Position numbers and translations under genes: made by a program. A DNA stretch of 64,000 nt. It comes from Beta vulgaris subsp. vulgaris (taxonomy: Eukaryota > Streptophyta > Magnoliopsida > Caryophyllales > Amaranthaceae). A model generated the notes under the pieces. The model was not told the DNA's origin, ran no database searches, and saw only the letters and a program-made list of their open reading frames with translations. The stretch lies in the NCBI RefSeq assembly GCF_026745355.1, contig NC_079205.1:36869545-36933544 (forward strand), in the 5' to 3' direction. This document shows positions 35,320-48,157 of this stretch, piece after piece (within the stretch, counting starts at the first letter, position 1; every line of letters begins with the position of its first letter).

Positions 35320-38300
35320 TTAAAAAGTGGTCAGCAGAAGAACATACTTCTCCAACAGCTCGAACCATACGAAACTATAGCACTGAAATCCTCCCTTTGG
35401 ATGGGAAAAACCAGTTTGCTTGGTGGGTAACACCTTATTCCCCATATCATCTTCGGAGGTCTCCAGACCACAAGCGTTGCAGAAGGTTTCCAGATCTGAC
35501 TCCTAAAACATCCAAATTATGTGGTTACATCATATCACAAACAAAAAAAGGGAAGAAATTCATCAGATAATACCTTCATCATCAAGATCTTTGAAAGTGA
35601 TGTTAGTGGATAAGGGTGAAGCTTGTACCCACTGGAATTTATACATGCTACAGCATGTGCCCGGACCTTCAAACAAAATGAATTAAACTCAAATAATTAG
35701 GGAGGTAATGAAATTTCTATGAGAAACATGGCAGCTAAAAACAGCAGTATATCAATTTTCAGTTTTGATAATTTGCTAGATACCGGCTACCCACCTATAC
35801 AGCTTTCAACTAACATTCTCAATAACTTGCCAGGGAATCAGATAGATTGAAATTGTTTCCACAAGAAAATTAAACTATCAGACAACAATTTTTTACATGC
35901 ACTTGGATGCATAAACAAGGGAATCAAGGAAAAGTAATCTTTGATTGAAAACAAGAAATAAGGACAAGACTGACCAAATTGATTGAAAATTAGAGGGCAC
36001 TCCTAGAATTAGTAGTATAAGCCAAACTTGGGTTTGAAGGAAGGGAGACCAATGGACCAGAATAGATGATAGCCAAACAAACAAGAAATTCAGGAACCTG
36101 TACTCCAAATCCTTGTATTTTGCAATCCCTTCCCTTGGTCTGTATTATACAACTAGCTTTTGATGCTCAAAACTCAAATGAACCAGCTCTTATTTCTAGT
36201 CCCTGCTCCAGACTATAAAAAGGATGCTTCAGTCTAACTTATCTTAATCTAAACTTATCACTTCATACCCACACACATACAGAAAAAAGGATTCTCATTA
36301 ATATCACTGAAAACTTGGATGCATTCATGAAAACAGATGCAATGCGCTAGATTATTGTCAACGACATTCATTTATGACATTTGCAGGCTGGAAAAAACCG
36401 CCCATCCTCCCTAGTTGACCCTCATCCTCAGGCTGAAACTAGATATCGGTTCATAGAATTTCTAGATCTGACACCCCTTGTGACTTGAAGCAATTGTCAT
36501 GAAAGCGAATAACAGGAAGCAGCTCCAGTACCGGAAATGAAAAATTTGTGAACAGTAACCTTCAATATCAGCTTGAACTATAAGGAAAAAGTAGGAGCGT
36601 CATAAGTTATAGATGACCTAAACATAGGTGGTACTCTTCTTAGTAATAAACCTATGTTACTCCGACACGGATACGGGTGTCGTATCCAAGTAGGGATCGG
36701 AGGATCCGACACTCTACTCCAAAAGTATGGCCGATACGGGGATACGGTCAAAAGAGTGTCTTGACCAGATTTATAGACACGGGTATCGTATAAGTGTCGA
36801 AAAAAAAAATCCCCAAACCTTTTTTCCGTAAAAAAAAAAGTTGTAAAATTATTTAAAAGTAGGTAGAATTTAAAATTTTGCCTTGAAAATTATTATAACT
36901 AAAGAATAGCAGACATTTATTAAACATCTTGGTTTAATAAGTAAGAGTAAATGGGGGCCATGTTCCAATACACACTAGTTCCAATAGTCAACTGTACATT
37001 TAATAAGTATTTATTTTGCTTTTCTTTATAACATTTCAAGTTATAATAGTATTTGGTTTGTTTTTTTTCAGAACCATTTCCCACGTTTCACCTTCCACCC
37101 TTTCACCTTCTATCTCTGTCTTTCATCTTCTACAGTTCTCTTCGTTGTCCCTCTCTGTGTCAATCACATTCTTCGCATCAGAATACAATGGAGTCCTCCT
37201 TCAGTTTGAAATTGATCGAAAAGCAAAATCCCCATGGTAATTTTCCTAATCTCGGTCTCCTCTCTTTCCAATTTCACATCTAGGGTTTGTCATCCAAGCC
37301 CTAGATCTGTAATTTCTCCTTCGCAATTTCAATGGGCTTTTCTTTATTCTTTTTTTCTGGGTGATTTCGACACCTCTCTTCCGACACTTTTCTGATACCC
37401 GACTCGGACACTTCTTCCAGCCGTGTCGAGCGTCGTGTCGCGTGTCGTGTCGAGTAGACACGCGACACCCAAGGTGAAAGAGGGTGTCGAAGTAACATAG
37501 TAATAAACTATAAAGTCTTAAGGAGCCCATAACTATTGGAACTTGTGTTAGGTCCAGCAAAACTACTATTAATTTGGAAATAAATTGTATTTTAAAACTT
37601 GTTTTAATAAAGACAAAGCAGCAAATTTTTTAAAATTTGATGGTTCACATTTCGCAGACAAAGGTTCAGCAGGTTATCTATTCAGAGAAAGTTCTTGTAC
37701 CTCGTTATGAAGTTTATTTCACTTAGGTACCTTTGTGATTTTGTCTAGGAAATGCCTAATGGGAGAGCAAAATCATGCTACCCAATAAACTGAGAGGTGA
37801 TTAGACAATTGTCCAAGCTTCTGAAGGTGAGGTCTTAAATCCTTGGAAAAACTTATGACATTGCATCTATACTTTAACTCTGCAAGACCCAGCTGCAAGC
37901 CTGCAATTCCCTTTTTTGCAGTTTGATTAGGTGGTTCGTTTATACAAGTCGCACATTTAGGATTGGCCTGTGAAATGGGCCACTTCAACTCCCTTCATGG
38001 ATCCATTTCTCCTTCTAAAGATCTTGATGAAATTCTCCTTGACGATGTTTTAAGGTCAACTCTCAAAGAGAAACTCCAAACTCTTTCCACCCTCATCCCC
38101 ATCCCACCTGGCTACTTCCCATCTACCCCCCCACAAAGAAGAAGAGAAAGAAACAAGCTGTTGCAATAAGAAGATGAAATATATCACATGGAATAAAGAA
38201 GAGGTACTGTACAAGAATATACAACAGCAAATGACAAGTAAAGGCGACTTTTCTGAAGTGACCAAATCAAATGAAAACCTAGTAGTGCCAGAGTTTTGGC

Positions 38301-41300
38301 ATATATCTTAAGAACACAAAGTGTCATTATACTTTCTTCCCCCCGTCCAATCTTCATTTCTACTTTTACAAAATGTTTATCAAAATGCCATTAATGTAAT
38401 TAGTTCCCTATTATAGGTACTTGGCTTTATCACTTCTAATGTTATTACAGGGGGGAATTTAAACAAAATAGAAAAGCATGCTAAGGCTACAAAGAAAAAA
38501 AAAAAGCCATAAAGAAAACTCTAGTAAAAAGATTCTCTAAAAAGTGAACAATCATAATACAGCAGTGGTAACTGTATAAGATAATGAAAGTATGACTTCG
38601 CTACACAAAGGAATTGAGACACACCTACAGCAATAAGGACCGATCATACATGAGAGAAAGTGAGATATCAAATTAGATGGTAAATTACAAAAGTTGTTCA
38701 TCACTCTCATGGTACTTAAATGTATCTGAATCATCTTTATCAAGAATTTATACCTTACAGAAAAGTTTTCCCTTAAGAGTCCACAAAGAGCACAGCTAGG
38801 AAAGAGCATACATATTACAAGGAAATTCACGCATTTCCTTAAGTTCATATTTGGATTGGGAGGAATGAATAAACAAGCAATAAGAATCAATTAGGAGCTA
38901 GAAATAATGGGATAATGGATAGGTGGAGAATTCGAGATGATGTATTGAGTTGGTACTGTTAGACGACTTGGTGCCTTGGTGGAGGAATTATTACCCCTAC
39001 TCTGGAGTAAATTATTACTCCAGGGGAGCGTATTACCCTCATTTGATCTATCACACTCCATAACTATTTTATACAATACCCTTCATAATAGCTTCCACAG
39101 TAAATAATACTCCAAGCATGGCTCTAGAAATGCGACCATAAAGTTACAACAACTACCTTTGCACTTTGCAGTCAACAACGCATCATGCAAAATGTCCAAA
39201 CTAAACAATTAAACAACATCAAGAAAGAATGCCGCATTCACAATAAGCACCTAAATTTCAGTGCTAAATCCTTTCACCTACACTGATGTGAGCTTCCCCA
39301 AGGAAAATTACTAGTTTTTTTGATAATTTTCTACACATATAGGTGATACACTAGTTCAACTATCAGAGCAAGTTATAGGCCATTTGATAAGTCTTCTGTA
39401 AAGATATAGCGTCAAATTTCAGAAAAAAGGAAAAGGTACAGCTGTGGATTTAGGAAGAATGTCAAAACTCATACTCAATAGCACTGACAGGCTTGAATTA
39501 TAACACACCACTATGAGTAACAATGCAATAACTACCTAAAAAGAAATAAAAGATTAAGATATTCGATTATTAAAATAAATACTACGAGATAATTGAGATG
39601 AATGAAAAGCAAACAAAAGTTAAGGATCCTACTGAACCTCAATAATGTAAGGTTCTATGATGCAGATTTGCAGGTTAGTTGCTTCTGACGCTACTGTGTG
39701 GAAGAAACGCCAAAAATTGCCAATACGATAAAACCTAGTAAGAAAAGGGAAGTTATGAAATTAAAATTAATAAGAGACAGGCCTCAAGAAAGTCATCCAT
39801 CGGTGTAAAGTATAAACAATGAGTCACATGTTGGTGTGGCAAAAAGTATTAAAGTACCTTAACACTCTTCGGGCAAAGGACATCTCCTTGGAGCTGATAA
39901 TGAATGAAGATAGGTGAGAAAACCACAAAGATAGAGACTCACCCTACATATAAAATCAGCTGTATCAAGAGTCAGTGATCCAAACCAGGGAAGCAATATG
40001 CGACAAAGAAATCATAGAAACAAAGTAGGGAGCAACCGCTGAATGGCTGTGAGAATCAAGATGGAGGAGGACATATAGAGATCGAAATTCAGCCTCATTG
40101 TCAAAAAAAGAATCTGAAGTTCGGTTCATGTCATATAGGCTATAGAGAGATGCAAGACACTTCGTGAGTTGCTCCAGATTTAGATGATGGATTGAAGATA
40201 AAGTAGTGATGTCACCTTCACATCTTCTGAGCTTGTGGTGAGAGGTGACATGAAACTTAACCTGCATAATAAATGATCAAAATAACACAACTCAGACGTC
40301 AGGATATCAGACTAGTTACCAACTACATCACTAGAAGGCTACACTGAAGTTCTCAACTTGTAGTTCAAGCCTTAAAAATGTCTGTCGTTATATCACTTCA
40401 ACGTCAACGAGCCAAGGAAAATGGCTGACAAGAGGATATGCTAAGGAAAATTCAGGATCTACAAATGGTGGGTAGGTCAGATAATACAAAGTGTGGCCAC
40501 ATTGACAACAGTCGAAGACACGGAATCTGAACACCGGGGCGTGGAGAGGACTAGGCAACCCCTTTTTCCCTTCTTTTGTTAGGCGGGGTGATCAGCATCC
40601 TTGAGTCCATTCCAGCAGTAAGGAAATTGAATTAAACAGTACAAGTCAAAGGGTACAATTACGAATACCAAAGTCTGTTGTTTAGCAGTCATGATACAAC
40701 TTAATACTCTTCATTAACATCAGAATATAGAACAGTCAATTTTAGTGAAGAAAGACCTGATCAACAATATAGACACTGTAACATGACAGCATGAGCTGGA
40801 TGGAGTACTTTGTCCTCACAAGGTACTTAATTTACAAGGATCAAAAAACATATGGAAGGATATTACTGTACGATAGCTTTAGCCATATGTACCCAGATTA
40901 ACTATATCTCTATAATGGAACACTACATGTCAAACATATCTCAATGTAACATCACATTTCTCCTTGTACAGGTTTCTACTTTTACCATTAAACAATTTTG
41001 GAGAAAAAATGTATGATATAGCCCTCTGAGCACATACAGCGATTCAATAATATAAGTGCCTAGTCCAGCACCCACATTAGAAACCACAAAAAAAGACCTT
41101 AAGAACCAAGCACAACACATGACGACATCTTAAAGTGATTAGTTGGTAGCGATTATGTATGCTAATTGCTAGGGACCTAGTAAAGCATGAGCTGATGACT
41201 ATCTAATGATTCATGAAAGAGCTTCACAGTGTTATTTGATGAATAGTGAAGAGAATTTGAGAAACACACAATTGTCAACAAAAAGAACGTGAAAGTGAAT

Positions 41301-44300
41301 CAGGGTCACATTTCTGGGGTTCCACTGAGAAGTTGTCAGGTCAAACATAAACAGAGATGCTACAATCTATCCTAATCCAACCACGTGTTTTAAGAACAAC
41401 TAATCCTGTCAAAGCTAGAGCAAATCATTGGTTTCCTAAAATTGTTTGGTTTTCATTTGTCATGTCAAACTTCATTCAGAAGTCAAAGGTCTTCAAAAGG
41501 TGCTGAAGGTATTAATTGAAAAGCTACTCTGGATAATACTAGTTGTTCATCATAGGTTTTGAAGTCAAAAAGACGCAGCATGACATCACAATTCACTCAT
41601 GCTATGTAATAATTATGTCCATTGAAAGGAAACACGTATAGAGGAAAATTTCCATTCTGGTGTTCTAAACCTTTCATAGTATTCGTAATGCACATAAAGC
41701 TTAAAGTTCTATATGTGTAGTTGTACACTTCAACATGAAGCATGTAAATGATATGACTTACTATTTTCTCATACATGCAGATAACTTGACCATCGTTGAT
41801 ATTCTGCATGCTGAGATCTTGCCTGATGGACCTTGTCCTATCAAAGATGAAATCATGAAGAACAAGAAAAGAATGATCTGGTGAATCCAACAACTTCATG
41901 AGGTAATTTAATGTGTCCTCCAGAACCGCAAGAGGGCGTAAATCTGACGCTTGAATTTCCTTCATTGATATAGTTCTGCAAAACTAAAAATAGGAAAGGT
42001 TAATATTCCTAAGCATAATGACACTTCAAGAGGTGTAAAAATAGTAAACGTGAATATTCCTAATCATAATGACACTTCAAGAGGTGCACTCTCAAAAATG
42101 ACTATGAAAGTTGATTCACTGGCTTGACTACTTTCTTCATACCTTCAAATAAACAATTCTAAGATACACAAAGGTCAGAAACCTCATTTCTAAGAATTCC
42201 AAGCAAGGGATCATAAAGCAAATCAAAATTTAATGTGACTTGCCCTTTCTAGATGGTGAACTTGAATATGATTAAGTCTAAACATATAATGATCGATCAT
42301 AAATTCATAACAGGAGCTCCAATGGTATGTCCAACATACATAAACAACGAATTCTATACTTGGAACTCGGGAGCATAAATTAATTTGATACTGCAAGAAG
42401 AGAGAAGAAGTTTTAATAGCTTTACTTTCTTCACAGCAAGGCTTGAAGACGATTTCCCACGATTTCCATCTAGCCTCTCAAGTATAGCTAGATCACGAAG
42501 CCGCTCACGATGGCTTCTTTCCTTTTCTACACAAGACAAGCAAGAAATATAAAATAGAAGCTTCATAAGTCAAAAAACTACCATTCTTGAAGCTAATAAA
42601 GGATTTGACATCAAGTTCATCTGCTCTTAATCAAATGAGCGCACATTTGTGATAAATTTAGATCGATTTCACCACTTCTCAGCCTAACAAACAAACAATA
42701 AGCAGATACCAAATGAATGTAACCAGAAAACAGAGTGAAAAGAAAGTTCAGAGAGAGAAAAGAAATGGGCAGTGGAACGTTGTGTGTATCCCAAGAGGAA
42801 TGAGTAACTACAAGATAATGGTGAGCATTCGAGAGGCTCCCAACTCCCACAAGGCCAAATCTCTCACAAAATATATGAATACTCACATTTTATCCCCCTT
42901 CCCCCTTTTATCGTTACTCTACTGCCTTTTGTTAATCAACTTCGACATCATATTTACAGAATATTCTTTTTAACAGAATTTGTAGCTTATTCCTGATTTT
43001 CCCTCTTCTTGAGCCTCTGATAAGTTAGTAATGGAGTGGTCGTTTAGTGTATCACAACATATCAAACAACTGTACTGATATACATGGAAGAAAAGGGAAA
43101 CTTTCATATAAGGAGAAGAAATTTTCTTCAGATTCTATGCGGGAGTGGGACTAGCCAATTGGCCCAGCCTGTACATCTATAAATAAAAAAAAGTATAGTG
43201 GTATAGGATTATGTTACTCCGACTCGGGTACCCATGTCATACACGTGTACATCCATACATGTCTAAGTGTGTGACTTATCTATTCCATAATTTCGGCCCA
43301 AAATAGTGTCAAAGTCTCCCTACCGGAGTGAGGCGAATGTCGAGGATCTGACAGGGGTACTTGAGTTAAAACGAAAAGCCTAAGTAACATAGGGAGTATG
43401 TAGATAGAGTAGGACAGGATATGTTAATTTTGGTTACCCAAGTCTGATTTTGTCAAAGTTCTTTTTTTGCCAAGCCACCAATTTTCAGTACATCACCATT
43501 CATCACCGTCAATTCATATCAAGTATGATGATGCAGATTATTTTTCTCCTAATTTTATTATTTTTTAGGTCCTTCATTACTCTAGGCCAATTAGATTGCA
43601 GGAATTTGTTTATCTACAATATATGCCAGATGCCACTATAACTATCAGACGACTCAATGTGATTATCATCAATAAAATTTTTGTCTTTTTTATTCCCTTA
43701 TCTGCATTGTACAATTATGAGACTATGACAATCAGGTCAATCACAGTACTTCATTCGATTGCCTAGTACTTTTTTGGACAATTAAATTATTTTGGATAAT
43801 ACTAAAACACTCTACAATTTCCAAAACATCCATCATACACCCAATCCTATCTTCATATTCATTTAGAGTTGTTGTTTTGCTCATTTCGAGCGCTCCAAAA
43901 TGAGCAATGCAAAATTATAGGAAAAAAAAGCCTACAATGATTCCTATTAATAATTGCTAGTGATGATATCTTAACTTACAAATAATAAATCTTATGATTG
44001 GTTATAACTTATAAGTAATGCTTAGATTTTATGAATCAGCAGTTAAAAAAAATCAGAATTTGAGTTATTGTATTTGTGCATAAGAACAAATGGAAGTGGG
44101 TTATTTCATGTAATAAGCAAGTGACTTATACATAAATACTCCTAACATACAAGATGAGTTGTTCTTTTTCATACAATTTTCTTCAACTTACTGTGTTACT
44201 AACTTTCCAAAATCAATTACAATTTACACCAATTGCTTAAATCATATTGGCCACAAAAGAAGACCTTTCTGGTTCCTATGCATCAGGCCATATGCTTGAT

Positions 44301-45181
44301 GAGTATCAACTTGAACATTAAACTAGTTTCTCATTTTCAAAAAACAAACATTTGAGTGAAAAATTCAAGCTTTTTCTGGGTCTTGTACACCCCCAAGCTC
44401 AAAAACATGGATCTGCCACTGATTCAAGAAATTCCTATTTTAGAACGTCCAGAGCTATGAAACATTGCATATTGAACCACAAATGTTATATATTGAACCA
44501 TAAATGTTCTATAGAATCAAAAACTTCTACTTACTGCGTCCCAAATTAGTTGTGACACCTTCTATTTTAGGATGTTTCAAATTAGATGTTAGTAATAACT
44601 TCTCTATTATCTCTCCTATCACATGAAACCCTTTTCTTTCTTTTTCTATCTCTCTACACTACAATAATTACCTTTGGAATCCGTGATTTAAAAATGTCAC
44701 AACTAATTTGTAACAGATGGAAGTACATGAAAATGTGGTATCATATCATCTTAGTTATATTATATACAACATTTTTTTATTGATATACAACATTTGTACA
44801 TGTTCTGATTCTATGTACTTAATTTTAAAATAACACACATAAGGAAGGGGAAAAAAAGTAATCAGCGGACAATTTTCATTAATTTATACTTGAATACAGC
44901 AAATTGAAAGTAAAGGCAGCAATTAAGAAGAGAAGAAATTTGGGAAAAAATTGACCTGGGCACATAAATGGGCAAGTTCCAAGAATAGATGTAAAATGAG
45001 TTTGTTCTGTATCATCTTCCTCCAAATCCAATGCTACCCTTTGTTGTGTAGCTTTGCGGTTCCACTTTGGTTGTGACCTTGAAGTTGAGTAGGTGGTAGC
45101 ATTAGAGTATGATGTAGATGAACCAGAATATGAAGTTGCAGAATTTTGGGAAGGAGATTCTCTGGGATGATTTCGGCTCAT
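35320..45181 (-). CDS. SAC3C: SAC3 family protein C-like (SAC3/GANP domain), 8 exons
   Basis: Exons on the minus strand in reading order: 45181-44956, 42526-42426, 41983-41762, 40261-40037, 39943-39858, 39734-39638, 35666-35574, 35502-35320. All are GT-AG with matching phases, giving 410 codons plus stop, close to the length I recall for plant SAC3C. Residues 1-60 are Ser/Thr-rich. GTCPFMCP (68-75) and [12 protein letters not shown] begin the SAC3/GANP domain. [19 protein letters not shown] (152-170), [22 protein letters not shown] and an SLWF block follow, and the C-terminal part has GYKLHPYPL and CNACGLET. Sac3/GANP proteins scaffold mRNA export or splicing-related PCI complexes in the nucleus. 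The role of this plant branch is less clear. The exon 4 donor (GTTGCT) is weak. Introns hold several transposons. Confidence 0.88.
36652..37500. mobile_element. hAT element with gene-fragment-like cargo, in the largest SAC3C intron
   Basis: Inverted ends CTATGTTACTCCGACAC and GTGTCGAAGTAACATAG are flanked by TAATAAAC (36644-36651, 37501-37508), an 8-bp hAT target. The termini are rich in GTATCC/GACACG repeats. The middle (about 37020-37330) is different: a C/T-rich leader, then an ATG at 37188 opening 17 codons, then a GTAATT donor near 37237 and C/T-rich intron-like sequence. This looks like a captured first exon of a host gene on the plus strand. The donor gene is not identified. Confidence 0.8.
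37188..37236 (+). pseudogene. Captured first-exon-like segment inside the hAT element
   Basis: ATG followed by [16 protein letters not shown] and a G in the next codon, ending at a GTAATTTTCC donor, preceded by a C/T-rich leader like a plant 5' UTR. It lies within the hAT ends. I do not recognise the protein, and it is too short to name. Confidence 0.45.
37509..39637 (-). other. Rest of SAC3C intron 6
   Basis: There is no SAC3C exon here. It contains a short plus-strand open frame with protein-like composition (37963-38169, listed separately). Otherwise it is AT-rich sequence without recognised features. Confidence 0.5.
37963..38169 (+). other. Unassigned 68-codon open frame with protein-like composition
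   Basis: It reads through an Asp/Leu-rich helix-like part ([21 protein letters not shown]) and a Pro-rich part ([20 protein letters not shown]) before a stop. It is antisense within an intron. It could be a captured exon, a decayed gene or chance, and I recognise no family. Confidence 0.25.
40262..41761 (-). other. SAC3C intron 3
   Basis: 1.5 kb, GTAAGT donor and TGCAG acceptor. No repeat or coding feature was recognised. Confidence 0.6.
43209..43392. mobile_element. Short hAT-type MITE (TATGTTACTC family) in SAC3C intron 1
   Basis: It starts TTATGTTACTCCGACTCGG and ends CCTAAGTAACATAG, the same terminal family as 36652-37500, with GGGTACC/ACACG-type subterminal sequence and no cargo. No clean 8-bp duplication is visible, so it is old or edited. 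Confidence 0.6.
44370..44421. mobile_element. 51-bp remnant of a CAGTGGC hAT element
   Basis: The right end GGATCTGCCACTG is the terminus of the CAGTGGCGGATCC family. It is followed by ATTCAAGA, and ATTCAAGC stands 52 bp earlier, a 7-of-8 target duplication. Nearly all of the element, including its left end, is lost. Confidence 0.5.
44530..44723. mobile_element. Stowaway MITE in SAC3C intron 1
   Basis: The left end, CTTACTGCGTCCCAAATTAG, pairs with the right end reading CTAATTTGTAACAGATGGAAG, with TA on both sides. It is 194 bp with no coding sequence. Confidence 0.75.
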
Positions 45182-45258
45182 TTTTTTAAAATAAAAATAT
45201 GTCTCTTCTCTCAAATCGAGCAACAATCAAACTTCATTTTGGAGGGTGGGGTGAGCGG

Positions 45259-45852
45259 CTAGGGGTGTAAGTTATTTGGTTAAAAACTGAAAACCAAACC
45301 AAACCAAACCGAATTAGTAATTTGGTTTGGTTTTTTTTGAAATTCGGTTTGGTTTGGATTCAAAAAATTATTTTTTCGGTTTTTCGGTTTGGATTGGTTT
45401 TGGTTTTGGAAAACCGAAAAAACCGAAAAAAAACCGAATTATTGTCACTTAACATACGAATTTTGTCTATTTTTTTTTTGTGTTTCTTTTTTTTTTTATT
45501 AATTACGAAAATACAAAAATATTGTCACTTGAAATACAAATTATCAAAAAATTTTGTTTAAATTCGGTTTGGTTTTTATCTTGGTTTGATTTAATTTCAT
45601 TTCGGTTTGGTTTGGATTTTGGAATATGAAAAAAAATTGGTTTGTTTTGGTTTGGATTTTGAAAGATAAAAAAAATCCGGTTTGGTTTGGTTTGGTTTGG
45701 TTTGGTTTTTGATTTCATATTTTGGTTTGGTTTGGTTTGGATTGAGTCGAATTTCGGTTTGGATTTGGTTTGGAAATTTCAAAACCGAATTTATTTTGGT
45801 TTGGTTTGGTTTTGACCTTAAACCAAACCAAAAACCGAACTTACACCCCTAG
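45259..45852. mobile_element. hAT MITE with GGTTT repeats next to the SAC3C start
   Basis: The ends CTAGGGGTGTAAGTT and AACTTACACCCCTAG are perfect inverted repeats, with GTGAGCGG (45251-45258) and GTGAGCCG (45853-45860) outside, an 8-bp duplication with one mismatch. The interior is dominated by GGTTT/CGGTTTGG repeats in two blocks (about 45290-45440, and 45560-45830) around an AT-rich middle. Its edge lies 78 bp upstream of the SAC3C ATG, so it must sit in the promoter or 5' UTR. Confidence 0.88.
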
Positions 45853-45860
45853 GTGAGCCG

Positions 45861-46165
45861 GTGAGGTGGGGGGGGGGGGAGGAAAAAAAATTAGAAAAAG
45901 TGAAAGGTGGAGGAATGGGTAGTTAGACATTGGAGTATTATAGAGATAATTAAATTTTTTTTTAGGGGAAATAGAGAAAATTAATTACGATACTTTAGTA
46001 TTCACATTTAATTAATAGAGAATAAATAACGATTAGTAAGATAATATTGATTGAACCTACTATTTAGTTTATGTAATTTTATAAGGTCAAATTTTGTAGT
46101 AACTAATTGAAGAAAGAAAATTTGTCAATAAAGGAAATTAAATTAGGGTTGGACTAGGCCTCTTA
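45861..46165. other. AT-rich spacer, presumed upstream region of SAC3C
   Basis: It includes a G9 run at about 45870 and otherwise AT-rich sequence. No core promoter motif could be fixed. Confidence 0.4.
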
Positions 46166-46706
46166 GAGGATACCCATTTGATGATTTATGTTGTAGATCA
46201 TAAAGAGAGAGAAGAAAAAATATAATAAAAAAGTAGAAAAGAGAAAAAAGAAAGGAGAGAAGGAAGATGATCAGATCATCCCAACGATCTGAGCAATGCT
46301 TGGTTCATAAATGAAGTACTGCAGTAATGGACACATGTCAGCAGGAGATTGAAGGGAAGAAAATTTCGCGGCCCACATGTCTGAAATTGCAGCATCTATA
46401 TTCCATTGTCATATCTACATCAGATTTTTGTAACCTTTGCTTTTTTCAAAGATAATATTTATGTGTTAAATTTTTAAAAAAAAAAAATATTTCACCAATA
46501 GTTACGTTTTTTTTTTGTCTACAAATAAACACCAATATTGAGTTACTTCCACCCATCAATATTATTAGCTTAATTATCATATTAAGTAATTAAGTACATT
46601 GTTAACATTAATTTTTGTTAATATTATTTAATTACAAAAACATAAATATTCTAAGTTAATCATCATTAATTGATTATTAAATACTTCATAATAAATAAAT
46701 AAATAA

Positions 46707-48157
46707 TCTCTATTACATAAGGGAAGGGTGAGCGTGGTGTCCTCTTTTGAACTGACTATTTTACCCCCCTTTCCTTTCTAAATTACAAAAGGAATCTCAA
46801 TACCAAAAAGGGGGTCAAACAAAGCCACTAGAAATTAATTTTCAACAATCACTCAGAAATCACCTATATGAGGAGGCTTTACAAATCACTCATAGAATTG
46901 AGAAAATCATGTTGTAAAAATCACGCAAACCACTCAAATGATCAGGAAACTTTACAAAAACTAAAAATTAACTTACAAACTAAAACTAATATACTAGGAC
47001 GTCAATACATACAAAAACATTCACAAAATTCACTTACACATCATTGTTCTTAATAACCATTCACAATTACATACTCACAAAAATTACCTATAAACACAAA
47101 TTTAAGAAAAACATAAGATTTTGACAATGATATCACACATTCTTCCATCGGCGATTTGCGAACTTTCAAATAGGTACATAATTTTTTTAATCTTCAAAGT
47201 TATTTTACATTAGTCGACTGATATGTAGTTGAAAAAATGAAGATAATAGCAATTAGTTGAAAAGGGCTTTTATATAATTAGACTTAAATTTGATTCATTT
47301 TCATATAAAATCAGAAAACAAGATGTGTATGAAATTTTATTCATTTATGACACTGATGAAAAATTTACAAATTTAGTTCTTTTTTTTAAATTCCAATATA
47401 AATTTTTTGCCCCAAACTTTTGCAGAATATCCATGTTCAGAAATAAATTTTGAAAAACAAAACAATGTCAAACCTTTTTTGCGAACAACTTTTGCAAAAA
47501 TTCATTTTCAGAAAAAAAAATTTACATTAATTTGCGAAAACCACTTCATGCGAAATCAGATTGTGTATGAAAATTTTAAAATTTCATTTCACCTATAATT
47601 GAAATTCAAAGTGTTCAAATTTAGAAAAGAAGAAAAAATAAAAATGACCATTTCACGCGAAATCAGATTATGTATGAAAAACTTAAAATTCCTTTCAAAT
47701 ATAATTGAAACTCAAAGTGTGAACATTTAGAAAAGGAGAAATATTAAAATGATGAAAATTCTTAAATATCAATTTGTGAAATCAGAATTTAGAAGTTACA
47801 CAAGCAAAAAAAATTGAAATTGTATTATACTTTTCGGTTACAATATTGGGATCATATAGAAATTACTGAAATCCATATCAAAAACTATTATAAATTACAA
47901 AATGAAAAAAACCGAAAAAAAGAACATGACAATATTTAGTAAAGAACATCATACTGATTATAAAAGAACATGCGCATATAAGACTTGAGAAACAAAAAAC
48001 TATTCAAAATCACAAAAATGAATCATAAATAGAACATGAAGAATCTTATTCACAAAATGGAGGTGAACTTAAATACTAACTTGCATTTTCAGTTTGTTTA
48101 CTACTTAGTATTAGGCCTAAAAATATAATCGCATGCATCGCGTGCACAAAAGGCTAG
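46707..48157 (+). mobile_element. Complete non-autonomous Helitron
   Basis: The 5' end TCTCTATTACATAAGGG follows A, and the 3' end CTAG (48154-48157) precedes T, the A|T target of Helitrons. A GCATGCATCGCGTGC palindrome (48131-48145) lies nine bases before CTAG, as the termination hairpin should. The 1451-bp interior is AT-rich with no Rep or helicase motif. Confidence 0.85.
47531..47742 (+). repeat. Two-unit direct repeat in the Helitron
   Basis: Two diverged units of about 100 bp share GCGAAATCAGATT.TGTATGAAAA and a TATAATTGAAA.TCAAAGTGT phrase. Confidence 0.7.

Noticed and set aside
45322..45782. Several frames rich in Asn, Lys, Pro and Thr
   Set aside because: They are translations of GGTTT repeats within the hAT MITE.
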